DNA of 64,000 nt from Lophium mytilinum. Lineage: Eukaryota; Ascomycota; Dothideomycetes; Mytilinidiales; Mytilinidiaceae. Of this stretch, positions 33,812-45,805 are shown piece by piece. The position numbers and the translations under genes were made by a program. The stretch spans positions 1,631,392 to 1,695,391 of the forward strand of contig MU004194.1 in NCBI GenBank assembly GCA_010093605.1. The letters run 5' to 3'. Numbering within the stretch: the first letter of the stretch is position 1; each line of letters opens with the position of its first letter. The notes beneath the pieces were generated by a model, which saw only the letters and a program-made list of their open reading frames with translations, had not been told where the DNA came from and made no database searches.

Positions 33812-36800
33812 TTACCCCCCGCCCGAGTTCCCTCCCTCCATTCCACCCCCCGGCCCCTGCGAACCCCCCACGTACCCCGAGCTGCCGTCGTAGTACAGCA
33901 TCTCGTGCGGCAGGTACTCCAGCCAGGGCATCATCTCGTCCCCAAGCGCGCTCATGTCGATGTCCTGGCTTTGGATCATCATGTCGCCAAATGGCACCTG
34001 CGCCGAGCCATCGTAGCTGCCGCCGATGTCGAATTGGTTGTACTGCGACGAGGGGGAGAAGTCTTGGGTGGGTGACTGGTTAGGGTTGAGCGACGGCGTT
34101 CGACCAGGTGGGATGAACGGGGAGGCACCGGCGGTGATGCGGCCGGGAGAGGCAGTGGAGTAAGGGGAGTGGAGGTTGAGAAGGAGATCGGCATCCGATA
34201 CGAGGACGGGGTCGGCGGAGGGCATGTTGTGGTACGTTGAGGAGGGTGGCGGCATAGTGGTGATTGCGGACTGAGTTGGCGCGTAGGAGTGGGGTGGGGC
34301 GCTGGTCTGGAAGTTGGGTGACTGAGGTGGGAGACCGTGTTCGTACTTGATGCGCTGGTTTTGTTTTGGCTGGGTGGATGTGTTCTGCGGGGTGGATAGT
34401 ATTGAGGCGATTGATGGCGCGGCTACTTCTGACGTGTGCCGGCCGTTCGACTCGCGCGTGGAATCTGTGGGATACAAGACAGCAAGGCTTGTGCTTGGTG
34501 AGTTCATGGTGCCAGTGAGAGACCATCCGATGGCTGTGATAATGATTAGTTTCGACAGATGTAAGTGGCATAAAACAACAAACCTTGATTCATCATGGGG
34601 GAAGCTGGCCCACTGATGGTTTGACCGCTTGGCTTGTGTCGTAGAGCAGAAGCCACCCTTGCTTGTGCCACATCGCTGACCCCTTGGGCCGTAAGATACG
34701 TTCCCCAAGAAAGTTTCCTTCGCCATCCAGGAGACGTGAATGCGGGCTCAGGTCGCGGGAGCTCTAAAGCGCTCTCCATTTCTTCTCTGGTGTACAAAAG
34801 AGGATCTCCGACCCCTTTGGCTTTCTGGTCAAGCACTGTAAGGATATACTTTACACCAGCCCAGTATGTCTCGAGTGATTTGAGAGCCCTATAACACCTT
34901 TGGTAGTTTTGGTTTGCGGCGGAGGCTAGTAATGTGTGTTTCGCTGCCTGGTTCTTGTCGATAGGGCCTTCCAATAGATGGCTCATCCTGTCTCCGTTAG
35001 ACTGAGAGAGCATTTGCCTGTCGAGTTTCTGCTGGTCAACAGGGGTCTTCGTCAAGATCCCAGAATCATGGCTTTGGTGAGATCCTGGGGTGGAAGGCCG
35101 TGAATGCGGGTTCGAGGAAGCCGAATGTAACGCTGTCTCTCTGAGAAAGGCACAAGCCGCAACGTATATAGGTTGACTGTCTAGATATTAGCAACTGTAC
35201 AAACACATAATGGAGCTTGTGTACCTCGTGAATGGATTACCAAGTGCCGACTTTGAATCTATAAGCTCTGCAAACGACAAGATGTCTGCGATAGTCTTTG
35301 CCGAGGACATGGATAATTCTCTGCTGTTGGGTAATAATTGCTGAATGCTCCCTTCGAAGGTCTTGAGTAATGTCGGTTGATGGAGAAGGACTATCAGAGT
35401 GTGGAACCAGAAATGAAGCAGAACGAAATTCGTTCCTTGGTCGACCTTCACGTAGTGTTGGAAGTTGACCGCGTTGAAATGCAGCCTTGGCGAGAGCCCC
35501 TGATATATGTCGGTCAAGTGATTCTCCATAGCAGCAAGCTGCGCTAGAACATCCTGCGTGACATGCGACACTTCCTTGATGCTGTTTAGCAGATCTGTTA
35601 CACGCCCGTATAGGTGGATTATTCGGATCAAGGCCGGAAATGGAACGGGCCACGCAGTTACAGGGTCGGCCTCATCGAGCGATGGAAAAGAGATCTCAAT
35701 GTCCCGATCTCGCAGAGTCACGGGTCGTCCAGTGCCAGATGAGATGACGCGATCCAGGAAGAAGATGGACCAAAAGGTGTCTACTCGCTCCCGCTCAACC
35801 GCCTTTTGCTCTTCGATGGCGGATCCATCCACACTTTTCTCAAACGGTAGGAGCGGCGGAGTTCTCTCCTGAGCTGGCTCATTCTTCCCGTTTGTTGGTG
35901 CAGTCTTCACAGTCTTGGGCGTGGGACCAGAACGGCCTTCATATCTCAGGCCTTCCAGTGTCTGCATTCCGAGATCCTGGGCCATGCGAATCGCAATGCC
36001 CAAGTACATCCAGAGCCCACTGTCGCGACTAGCACCAAACTCATCGTACGCGAGTAGAAGAGCTGCTTGTACCACCGCAACGCTGGGACATGGAAAAGTG
36101 TCAGGAATTGCTGATTTGGCTCGTTGTGCAAATGCCTGCCCGTGCTCCGAAGGATGGACAGTGGGGACTTTTCGGAGCTCTGCCTCCAGCTCTGGCTCTG
36201 GACTGCCAGTCAACATCGGGTGAGTGGAAAACCGGGCAGCCAATGCGCACACAGCGTCGACTAGGATTGCATCGACTTGCTTTTCTTCCAGATCACGCAA
36301 GAAACGGTCCCGCTGTAAGAAGGGAAAACTGCAGCCAAGATGCGTAAAGAAGGTTTTGCACAGATGGGTGATTAACGGGCTTGGTGACATTGCCGAGGTG
36401 TCGTAGACTGGAATCTCAACGGGCGTGCGAGCTTCTGGGACTTGGACAGGCGAGTACTGGCCGAGAGAAGGCTGGACTCCCGGAGAGGACTCAAGAGCTG
36501 ATTCTTTTATAAGTTTAGTTGATGTTGCAAGAAGTATAACCTTACCTTCAGACGAGGTGTGGCCAGTGCCTTGGCGTTTCCCTCGGACCTTGACGACCAT
36601 CTGTTTGAAGCCGGGCATGATGGCAGTAGGACCGAAGTATCGAAAGTAGGGCATTCGGTTGCGAGTGCTTAGACTCAAAGCGGTGCCTGAACAGGGTCAG
36701 TGGGGATCTTCACGAGAGTGGGGAAGCCAATTTACCGGCATCGTCCTCGAGCCTTCCGCCATTGCTGGGTCTTGTGTTGTCGGACGGCGTCGCCTTTGCG

Positions 36801-37272
36801 GAGTCACTGGACTGCTGGTGCGATATTGACGGGCGCGAGCCCTGCGAGGACTGGGAGGGAAGTTTGTGTTTGCGGGGTTGCGAGGATACTGTCGCATGTG
36901 AGGCGGAAGCGTCCCCCATCAGCGCCTTCTTGGTCGCATCTTTGCTGTCCTCTGAGACGGGGCTGAAGGGGGTGTCGCCTTCAGCCCCGTAGCCACCGCA
37001 CTCGTGCTTGTTCTGCGTACAGGTCCCACACACGGGGCGCTCGCCTGGAGAAAGGCACGGTTAGCAGTGTTCTTCCCACGGACTGCCCCCCGACGCGAGC
37101 GAGCATGCAACTAACCGGAGCATCGCGTCTTCCTCCGCCGACACGTCAAGCAGGCAGAGTTGATCCTGCGTCTCTTCGCGTAGGGCCCGTCATGGTTCGT
37201 CACGAAGCGGATGGGCTTCGGCTGGGCAGGCGAGGCATTCGACGCGGTGGTGGCGACGGTGCTGTGATTCAT
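33812..37272 (-). CDS. Zn2Cys6 transcription factor with fungal-specific regulator domain
   Basis: Six exons: 37272-37116, 37044-36736, 36686-36546, 36503-35225, 35176-34584 and 34533-33812, all in phase, 1066 residues. The zinc cluster is complete: Cys41, 44, 51, 58, 61 and 68 (spacing 2-6-6-2-6), preceded by the basic stretch AKRRRINSA and split by intron 1. The fungal_trans middle domain runs from about residue 245: FFTHLGCSFPFLQRDRFL, VVQAALLLAYDEFGASRDSG, LWMYLGIAIRMAQDLGMQT, DTFWSIFFLDRVISSGTGRP. A C-terminal stretch of about 240 residues is Ser/Pro/Gln-rich with acidic motifs (DIDMSALGDEMMPWLEYLP), typical of activation domains. Known: such proteins bind CGG-based sites, often as dimers, and control metabolism. 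The target pathway is unknown. It shares a 729-bp intergenic region with ATP12. Confidence 0.88.
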
Positions 37273-38001
37273 GAAAATGGCCGGCCGGGTGCCTGTGGTG
37301 ATGCGCGACAGACTCAAGACACCATTGGGCTGCGAGTCGGGCTCCTGGCTGTGCTACTTCGTCCTGCGCTTCCTGGTGGAGTTGTGCCGAGGCGGCAGAG
37401 ACGGTGCTTGCTTCAAGCTTTGAGGGCGACTCAGGGTGCACGATGCGCTTTCGTCGCGGTCAAAGGTCGTCGAGCCGTCGGGGCGGGCTTCTGGTGTTTT
37501 GGGGTGCAACTTGGGGCCTCACGGTCATGGTCCCCGCTGAGCACTGGGCGTCGAGGAAGAGAGCGAGCGGAGCGGTGCAGCGGGTGACAGGCGCAAGCAA
37601 AAGCTGGGGTTCGAGAACACGGCCTACAAGCATGGGCCCTTGGTCCTTTTAGCCGTGCCACGGCAGGCAACCTGCACGCACTGCGAAATACTCAAGGGAG
37701 TGTGTGATTTCGGCGCCACGAGCGCTCCAGCTGCCTCGCTCTCCAGCCCCAGGGCCAATTGGCAGCCACAGGGCGCGCCCGAGTGCAGGCGAATTGCTGC
37801 TTTTTCTCACTAGATCTGCACCAACCCCAGCTTTTGCCCATCCGTTAGCTGCGACCGGGCCAAGCTTGCGTTTGTCGCAGCGCGAGCTCCACGGCCACGG
37901 TCCACCCATCCGAGCTTCTATCGACGACGCCACGACCACTGACCACTGACCACCACGACGACTCGTACAATACTCTCCGCCAGTTCTCACCCTGCGCGAC
38001 C
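37273..38001. promoter_or_regulatory. Shared promoter region of the Zn2Cys6 factor and ATP12
   Basis: Divergent start codons 729 bp apart. G+C-rich. Open frames crossing it are shadows. No TATA box seen. Confidence 0.45.
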
Positions 38002-39165
38002 ATGGACACTCTGCGACCGCTCTGCTTGCTTGGACGGCTTTCCTCGCGCCGAGTCGCCCCGAGACGAACACATCTGCCTATCGTGCAATGTCTGCACACA
38101 TCACCGCCACGTCCCGCCAACCCGCTCCCACATCCCGTAGTCCCCGGGGCTCCGCCGGACCCTCCAGTCTCAGACGTAGACGAGCGAGTAGCGCGGAAGA
38201 AGCGGCAGGTTGAGCTGCTCAAGCGGGCCCAGGAGCTGCGGACGACGCCCTCCAAGTCGAAAGGCGGTCTGTTGAAACGGTTCTGGAAGGATGTCTCCGT
38301 GAAAGAGACACCTGGTAAGCTCGGCAGCATTGAGGTGGGAGAGTGTACTGCTAATTGCGTCTATGTAGATGGCCACCAAATCTTCCTCGACACCCGGCCT
38401 GTGCGGACACCCACGAAAGATATCCTCACCGTTCCCCGCAGCAAACACCACCTGGCCGCCGCCATAGCCCTTGAATGGGATCTGCTGGTGAGCATTCAGC
38501 AGGCGCTCAAGACCCACAACATCCCGATGACCTCTCTGGCATCACGTGCATTGGATATACAGGCGGCGGACGCTGACGGGAAGAGTTTGGTGAGGGATGA
38601 CATGGTCAAGATGATGATGCGCTACCTCACCACCGACACGCTGCTGTGTTGGGCGCCGGAGAAGAACATCCACGACGCACCCCAATTAGAGGAGCGGGCA
38701 GGCACAGAAACGCTGCGAAAACTGCAGATCCGGGTCGCTGAGCCCATCATTGCGCATCTCACGACGAAAGTATGGCCGGGCGTCGAGATCACGCCAATCA
38801 CCCAGGAGGACAGCATTCTGCCTCTTCCGCAGCCCGACATGACAAAGGATGTCATCCGTGGATGGCTGTCCGGACTGCCAGCCTACGAGTTGGCCGGTCT
38901 CGAGCGCGCCGTCCTGGCCAGCAAGAGTCTGCTCGTCGGAGTGCGGCTGCTCGTCGAGTGGAGTGAGCATCTAAGCCATCTACGGAACGAGGTTGCTGGA
39001 GAACGCTTCGGCATCGAGGAAGCCGCCGAAGCAGCGAGTCTAGAGGTCCGCTGGCAGACGGGCATGTGGGGAGAAGTCGAAGACACTCACGACGTCGAGA
39101 AGGAGGACATGCGCAGACAGCTTGGAAGCGTCATCCTGCTTGTCAGCGGGGACAGTCGGCAGTAG
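38002..39165 (+). CDS. ATP12: ATP synthase F1 assembly factor 2
   Basis: Two exons, 38002-38314 and 38369-39165, give 369 residues. The 54-nt intron (GTAAGC ... GCTAAT ... TATGTAG) is a multiple of three and has no stop, so the unspliced frame also stays open; splicing restores ETPDGHQIFLDTRPVRTPTK, the conserved entry of the family. Order: an Arg/Ser-rich presequence (MDTLRPLCLLGRLSSRR) of about 40 residues, GLLKRFWKDVSVKE, the conserved block, RSKHHLAAAIALEWDLL, MTSLASRALDIQ, RYLTTDTLLCWAPE and LLVGVRLLVEWSEHL. Known: Atp12 is a matrix chaperone that binds the F1 alpha subunit before assembly with beta. Confidence 0.94.
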   Translation: MDTLRPLCLLGRLSSRRVAPRRTHLPIVQCLHTSPPRPANPLPHPVVPGAPPDPPVSDVDERVARKKRQVELLKRAQELRTTPSKSKGGLLKRFWKDVSVKETPGKLGSIEVGECTANCVYVDGHQIFLDTRPVRTPTKDILTVPRSKHHLAAAIALEWDLLVSIQQALKTHNIPMTSLASRALDIQAADADGKSLVRDDMVKMMMRYLTTDTLLCWAPEKNIHDAPQLEERAGTETLRKLQIRVAEPIIAHLTTKVWPGVEITPITQEDSILPLPQPDMTKDVIRGWLSGLPAYELAGLERAVLASKSLLVGVRLLVEWSEHLSHLRNEVAGERFGIEEAAEAASLEVRWQTGMWGEVEDTHDVEKEDMRRQLGSVILLVSGDSRQ

Positions 39166-39875
39166 AGCCCCACTCGACGTCTGACTGTACGAAGAAATAT
39201 AGACCTGTAAAAATATGTAATACGCAGCACCAAGACACTTGTTGACTCGGTTTCACCGCGGACTTATGTGCTTGGAGATTCTTTCAGCACTGTAAACTTG
39301 ATGCAGCTTCTCAATGTGATACAAGCTTACGGCGCGATTGACTTTACAACGAGGTCGCTTTCACGAACCTGATAATTTGCCAAGCTATCTCAGGCAGTGG
39401 CATACACGAGTACACACCACCCGCAGATGACAATGGCGTAAGCGGCTTTCTATCGTAGTATCGCAGTGTGGCAGCATCGCAGGTAGGGCTCGAGGCCGAA
39501 TTTCGCGCGAAGCACCTACGCATTGTGGCATTATTCCCGCTGTGGCATCGTGTTTTATGCATAACTATCCTGGGCCGGCCCTGCACGCACTCCTATTTGT
39601 CGAGCGTGGTGGCAAGGTTTGTGCCATACTGCCGCTACTCCCCTGAAGGTCTGGCGCTTTCGTCACTCGAAACCCCGCGTCCACTTGTGGGAACGCACCC
39701 AGCTCTATTCCTAAGCATCACGCATTTTTAAACCACAACATCAGATATGCCACACAAAGACTGACTGTGCGCCGTCTTGGATCTGTTGTGCACCAGCAGA
39801 CATTGCTAGTTCAACTCTCACCTCGCGCCGCATCCCCGCAATCTGCCCTGCACCACTCACACCGAAACACCAGAA
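39166..39875. other. Intergenic and leader of OSH1, no gene seen
   Basis: 3' region of ATP12 and promoter of OSH1. Small frames look random. Confidence 0.5.
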
Positions 39876-42800
39876 ATGGACGGGTAAGTAGCTGCCATGG
39901 CCATGAATGATCCCAGCGACACCACCGCACAGTAGGGGCTCTGCTCGTTTGATCCAGGGGCCAGGAATTTGAAGCTCGCGCAGAGACTGACTTTGCGGCA
40001 GGCACAAGCGGTCCAAGTCGGCCAGCGTGAAGCACCTTCTTTCCCGCGTCTCCTCCAAGCCCGACGTCACCGACCCAGAAAGCAGCATTCCCCCGACTTC
40101 AGCGGCCGCCTCGTCGACCACCTCTCTCAGCTCCCAGCAGTCTGCGCTGCCAGTCCGGGGCCCTTCTTCCCACATTAGACACCCGTCGCGTCACGGTCAC
40201 CGACCGCATCTTTCTACCACCATGTCCAACGCCGGAGGGCTATCAGACAGTCTGGCGCCCGCCTCTCCGAGTCACGGCACCTCGCCGGCCTCGCCGACTA
40301 CCAAGGGAGCCTCGATTGAACAGTCTGTCAAAATGTTCAGGGTCTTTGAAGCATTGCGCAATGGGGATACCGGTGCTATATCTAAGGCCATGAGGGAGCA
40401 GACAGCTTCAGCTCCAGACTCAGACAAGAGCGCATCGTCAGTCGCCCTGTCCTCCACAGGCCGTTTGGAGGGGACGTCGATATTACACCTGGCTATACAG
40501 TGCGCCGAGATGCCCGTGATTGAATTCGTCCTTTCGAACTCAACACCCGGGTCGGATGGCCCTATCGATATCAATGGGAGGGACAAAGACGGCAATACCC
40601 CTATGCATCTTGCCGCTACTCTCGGTCGAGCACCTGTAGTTCGTACCCTGTTAGATCAGCCCGGTATCAACGATTCCGTTCCAAATTACCTAGGCCAGAC
40701 GCCTCTAGACCTCGCCCGCACCCCGGAAATATTCCAGCTCCTGCAACTTGCCAGATCCATCTTCATTGATACCAACGTGAAAAAAATCCAGAGCCTAGTA
40801 GCGGCAGGCGATTTGGCCGCCTTGGAGAAACTGTTTCAGGACCCCAGAATTCGCAGCACCATAGACGTCAATGGCGGCGAACTCACGACTGACCCTGTAA
40901 CACTTGAGTCCGGTGGAACCCTTTTGCACGAAGCTGCGCGAAGGAAAGATATCAAACTTATACAAATGCTTTTGCTCAACGGAGCCGATCCCTTCAGGCG
41001 AGACAGGAAAGGAAAACTCCCGCAAGAAGTTACCAAAGATGACAGGACACGAGCAATCCTTAAGCGATCACCCGCAGCACACGCAGCCCAACGTGGGATC
41101 CAAGAAAAGACTATTCTTGGCAGCTCGGCTGCGCAGGCCGGCTCAAGTGGTGCCGAGAATCCATTGGGCAGTAAAGACGGTCGCGAGATGAAGGGATACC
41201 TGAAGAAGTGGACGAACTATACCAGTGGGTACAAGCTGCGGTGGTTCGTACTCGAAGATGGTGTGCTTAGCTACTATAAGCATCAAGGTAACCTGCTCCT
41301 TTCGTCTTAATCGCCCTCAAATGCTTACAAGTGACAGATGATGCTGGGTCTGCTTGCCGAGGAGCCATAAACATGAAAATTGCCAAACTATACATGGATC
41401 CCCAAGATAAACAGCGCTTTGAGATTCACGGGAAATCTTCTGTCAAATACCACCTCAAGGCAAACCATCAAGTAGAAGCAAAGCGTTGGTATTGGGCGCT
41501 GAACAATGCCATCCGTTGGAGCAAAGACGAGGCTCAAGAGGAAGAAAAGCGTCAAACTCGCGAGGTAGAGGCACTCAAACAAGCCAAAATAGAACAATTT
41601 GAGAAGCGACCCTCCGGCGAGGCGGACTCTCTGAGCGTTCATTCCAAAGCTGCGCCCAAAAGCTTTGCTCCCTGTGGGTTTTCCCATCCTACGCTTTTTT
41701 CACGCAGTCAACTAATAATTTTTAAAGCATCTGCATCACTTGGTGTACCATTTGCCATTGGCGGCACATCGAGAACCGGTGCTAGCACTATAGACGATGA
41801 CGACTACCCTCCCAGCAACTACGATCCCAGTATCTCTGGTGGAGATCTTACCAAGATGCAAAGTCACCTAGGCACTGCTACGGTAGAGGGAGAAGACGAC
41901 GATGATGATGATTATGGAGATGACACTAGTAGTCACGAGGTGCAGCCGGCAAGCAAGGACGCCTTCAACATCACGGCCCAGTCTGCAAAACTACAGCTTG
42001 ATCTATTAGGGCAGGTCTCTGCGGCCTTAGTTTCAGAAAGAACACGAAATCCCACGATGCAAATATCAGACCCAACAGCGGTCCAAGCTCTAACATCCTA
42101 TGAGTCCGCTGTTGGGAATCTCAAGGCACTCGTCGGGGATCTCTTGCGAATCTCTCGAGATCGCGACGCATATTGGCAGTATAGACTTGACCGAGAGGCC
42201 AATGTTCGCCGGATGTGGGAAGAGAGCATGGCCCGGGTTGTACAAGAACAAGAAGAGCTCGAAAGCCGAATCGGTCTATCCGAGCTGAAGCGAAGGAAGA
42301 CGAAAGCCGCTCTCCGCGAAGCTCTCGAAGGATATGAGGTGAACGACTCTCGCCCAGTGAGCAGGGATGGAGGCAAGGATGAATTTGCTGAGGCAGAGGA
42401 AACACCTACCAGGGAGATGCAAGATTTCCTGCGACCGAAGGGTGCTAACACTGCTGTTCGACGAAAGTCTACCTTTGTTGACCTAGGAGAGCTATCAGAC
42501 TCGGAGGCCGACGAGGACGAGTTTTTCGATGCGGTTGACGCAGGTGAAATTGAAATCGTTGAGATGCCTATTTCAAGTCCTGGTATTGGAGCTACAGATA
42601 TGCCGCCGTCTACTGAAGAGCTATTCGACGATAAGATGGCCAAGATAGCGACTGCTTGGAGGGGATATGAGGATGGGCCTCGACAGAAGCTAGCGATGGA
42701 TGCAGATGACAGACCCAAGATCAGTCTTTGGGTAAGTTTCGACCCCCTCTTCGATTGGCGATGATCTAACTCCCACAGGGCATTCTCAAATCCATGATTG

Positions 42801-43992
42801 GTAAAGACATGACCAAGATGACTCTACCCGTCTCTTTCAATGAACCTACATCTCTGCTCCAGCGTGTTGCTGAGGACATGGAATATACCGACCTCCTCGA
42901 CACAGCGGCTGAACGGATGGACTCGACCGAGAGACTCGTGTATGTCGCTGCGTTCGCTGCTAGTGAATATGCTTCAACTATTGCGCGAGTCGCGAAGCCA
43001 TTCAATCCTCTTCTTGGAGAGACATACGAGTATGCTAGGCCTGACAAGGGCTATCGCTTCTTCATTGAGCAAGTCAGTCATCATCCGCCGGTTGGTGCTG
43101 CATATGCTGAATCAAAGAAATGGGACTACTATGTAAGTTTAATACGCGCATGAATTATTCCTCTGGGCACCGCTAATACAGTATAAAGGGCGAATCCGCC
43201 GTCAAATCCAAGTTCTACGGCAAATCATTCGACATCAACCCACTTGGAACATGGTTCTTGAACCTCCGACCAACTTCTGGCGGATCTGAGCTCTACACAT
43301 GGAAGAAGGTTACCTCCTCGGTTGTCGGCATCATCACCGGCAACCCCACTGTCGACAACTACGGCCTCATGGAGGTTAAGAACTGGAACACGGGCGAAGT
43401 CTGCCAGCTCGACTTCAAAGCTCGGGGCTGGAAGGCCTCGTCGGCGTACCAGGTGCACGGCAAAGTCATGACGGCCGACGGCAAGCCGCGCTGGAGCATC
43501 GGCGGCCGCTGGAACGACAAGATTTACGCCCGCCTCACCCCCGGCTACGAGGACAGCGTCGTCCACCCGACCAACACCTCGGGCCTGAAGCCCGACGAGA
43601 ACAAGGCCTTCCTCGTTTGGGAGTGCCATGGAAGGCCGACGGGTATCCCGTTCAATTTGACACCCTTCTGTGTCACGCTCAATGACCTGCCGGATAAGCT
43701 CCGTCCCATCCTCGCGCCTACTGATACCCGCCTCCGCCCTGACCAGCGCGCGATGGAGGACGGCGAGTACGACCTCGCGGCTACGGAGAAAAACCGCGTG
43801 GAGGAGAAGCAGCGGGCGAGGCGGCGGGAGCGGGAGGCGCAGGGGGAGGAGTTTGTGCCACGATGGTTCTCGAAAGGGAGGTGTGAGACGACGGGGGAGG
43901 AGTATTGGGCGTTCAACGGGGAGTACTGGACGACGAGGCATGAGGTGTCGGATAAAGGGGGGAAGTGGGAGGGGTTGGAGGACATCTTTTGA
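39876..43992 (+). CDS. OSH1: Oxysterol-binding protein homolog with ankyrin, PH and FFAT
   Basis: Six exons: 39876-39883, 40002-41287, 41338-41673, 41728-42731, 42779-43132 and 43189-43992, in phase, 1263 residues. The first exon is 8 nt and gives [16 protein letters not shown] after splicing. Ankyrin repeats span about residues 160-345 ([51 protein letters not shown]). The PH domain is at about 399-495 ([20 protein letters not shown]). A FFAT-type motif [10 protein letters not shown] lies near residue 807 in an acidic context. The ORD starts near 879 and holds [11 protein letters not shown] and the family signature EQVSHHPP near 975. Known: yeast Osh1/Swh1 moves sterol and PI4P lipids at nucleus-vacuole junctions and Golgi, using FFAT to bind ER VAP proteins. 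The set of domains matches Osh1/Osh2. Intron 3 (54 nt) is stop-free and a multiple of three. Confidence 0.93.
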
Positions 43993-44289
43993 GGAGTAGG
44001 GACGAGAGTATGGGGGAGTTGTATATCAGAATGAGAGGGAGGAAAGGAGGGTGAGGGGTTGTATGTTATAAAGTTTTAGTAATGGAGCGTTTATTCCCTT
44101 GATTGATGTGCGAGGATGGGTTTAAGTCTACGCGCGGGTTTTGGTTCACGCGTAACCTGAGATCTGGTCTGTCGTGGGGTGATGAGTGAAGAGTGATTAC
44201 AGAGTTTGCCACGAAGAGGTCCATTGCGTCTAGCGAAAAGAATCTACGCGGTTTGATTCGTGAGTCTTTATAAAAGAAGGGACGGAGGG
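43993..44289. other. 3' region of OSH1
   Basis: No gene seen. Confidence 0.5.
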
Positions 44290-44869
44290 TGTTGGATTAT
44301 AACAATCACCCATAGTAATTAATACTATTAGCAAACAGGGTCGCTCTATATACATAACGTAGTGTCCCAACTTAATATTAGATACTACGGCTTGCAATTA
44401 ATAGGTAATAAGCCCGGCTTTATTTATGCTACTGTTTAAGCCTTAGGTTGTCCACCCTCTATAGGTATTAATTATAGACGTCTACTATTATTAGCATGCT
44501 TTTCTAGATGCCCTCTTTTATGCATTTATTCCTAGATGCATTTATTAGCTATTACAATATATAATACTAGCTATTACTATAAGATATTAGCTATTATAAA
44601 GGTTCTTAGTTATTATTAATACCGGATACTTCTCTTTCTTACTATTATATCAATTTAATTATTAGCATATGCTCCTTACTATATAATATCACTAGATACT
44701 CTCTATTAAGAAGGTTTCCTACTATTATTTCTCGCTGCACGTGCTCGAGGGGGGCTGTTGGGTTATGACAATTACCTGTAGCAATTAATGCTAGTAGTAA
44801 ACAGGGTCGCTCCATATATATAACGTAGCGTCCTAACTTAATATTAGATGCTACGGCTTGCAATTAACA
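44290..44869. mobile_element. TRIM-like LTR element, non-coding fossil
   Basis: Two direct repeats of 114 bp, 44290-44403 and 44756-44869, start TGTTGG; the right copy ends TTAACA, giving the TG...CA ends of LTRs. They are about 87 percent identical, with differences almost all transitions. A purine-rich tract (about 44747-44754) stands directly before the right copy, where a polypurine tract belongs. Flanking 5-mers GAGGG (44285-44289) and GAAGG (44870-44874) could be a target-site duplication. The 352-bp interior is strongly A+T-rich and codes for nothing. Known: TRIMs are small LTR elements without gag or pol. It is an old, inert copy, with composition suggesting RIP. The superfamily cannot be told. 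Confidence 0.72.
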
Positions 44870-45805
44870 GAAGGGACCTTAAGGTCGTGACGACATGGGC
44901 TACGCCGCGTCTATGTAAAATAACTTTCTTGTAGTTGGATACCGCAGTTACTGCCCTAGGGGCAAAAGGGGCGTCTTTGAGTTGGCTCTGGGTGTGCCAC
45001 GCCGCGTATATCGAAGATTCTTTTAAATAGCTCAATCGTTCATTATCAATTATAAAAGTGGGGAGTAAGTTAGAGAGACTACCAACGTCTTTATAAGGTC
45101 TACAAAGATGGTAATCGTTTCTAACAAGCATGCCTCACCTCCCTAAGCCGATAACAACTTGATACCCATCATAGATCGCATTAAACCATCTCCGTCAGCT
45201 CCACTTGTTGTCGCTGCTCATCATCAAGCCTCACGAAGCCCCCTCCCGCCCACTCTGATCCCATTCATCTTCATCTTTCATCGTTCTGTTTGCACTCCTT
45301 CCCATGATGCTCTGGGTTTCAAGCTTTTGAAGCCCTTCCACCAGACCACCCCTCCACAAGACCATTAGAAATCTGCTCTTGAGACTTTGGGGTCGAGGGC
45401 GAGGTTTGATAGTTGGTGTAACTGGGAGATGGTGGAGACACGTGAGAGACAGGTGAAAAACACATGAATTTTGCACGAAAATTTCTGGGAGAGCGAGGAA
45501 GGGAGTCCTGGGCCTTCGATTCACCCTAGTAGATGAAGAAGAGACTCGGAATAATTTTGAAAGAAGCTAATTTCCTTCAATGAGACCAGTGACACTCAAG
45601 GATCTCGAGATGCTATTGCCGGCCTGGTGTTTATAGCATATGAAATGCCATGAAATGAAAAAGAGCAATTTGTATAGATGTGGGCTATCTATATGCGTAT
45701 TGCCACGAGAACTGCCTCAAGCCAAAAGTCCTCTCCCAGTTTTTCCTAATCCACTACAGTGAGTGCACTATAAGCTAGTACCAACTTTTACATTAGATGT
45801 ACCAT
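44870..45805. other. Intergenic, no gene seen
   Basis: A 95-codon minus frame at 44844-45131 overlaps the LTR fossil and has no known motif. The rest is featureless. Confidence 0.45.

Noticed and set aside
44844-45131. 95-codon minus-strand frame beside the LTR fossil
   Set aside because: No recognisable protein family, and it partly overlaps the non-coding repeat.
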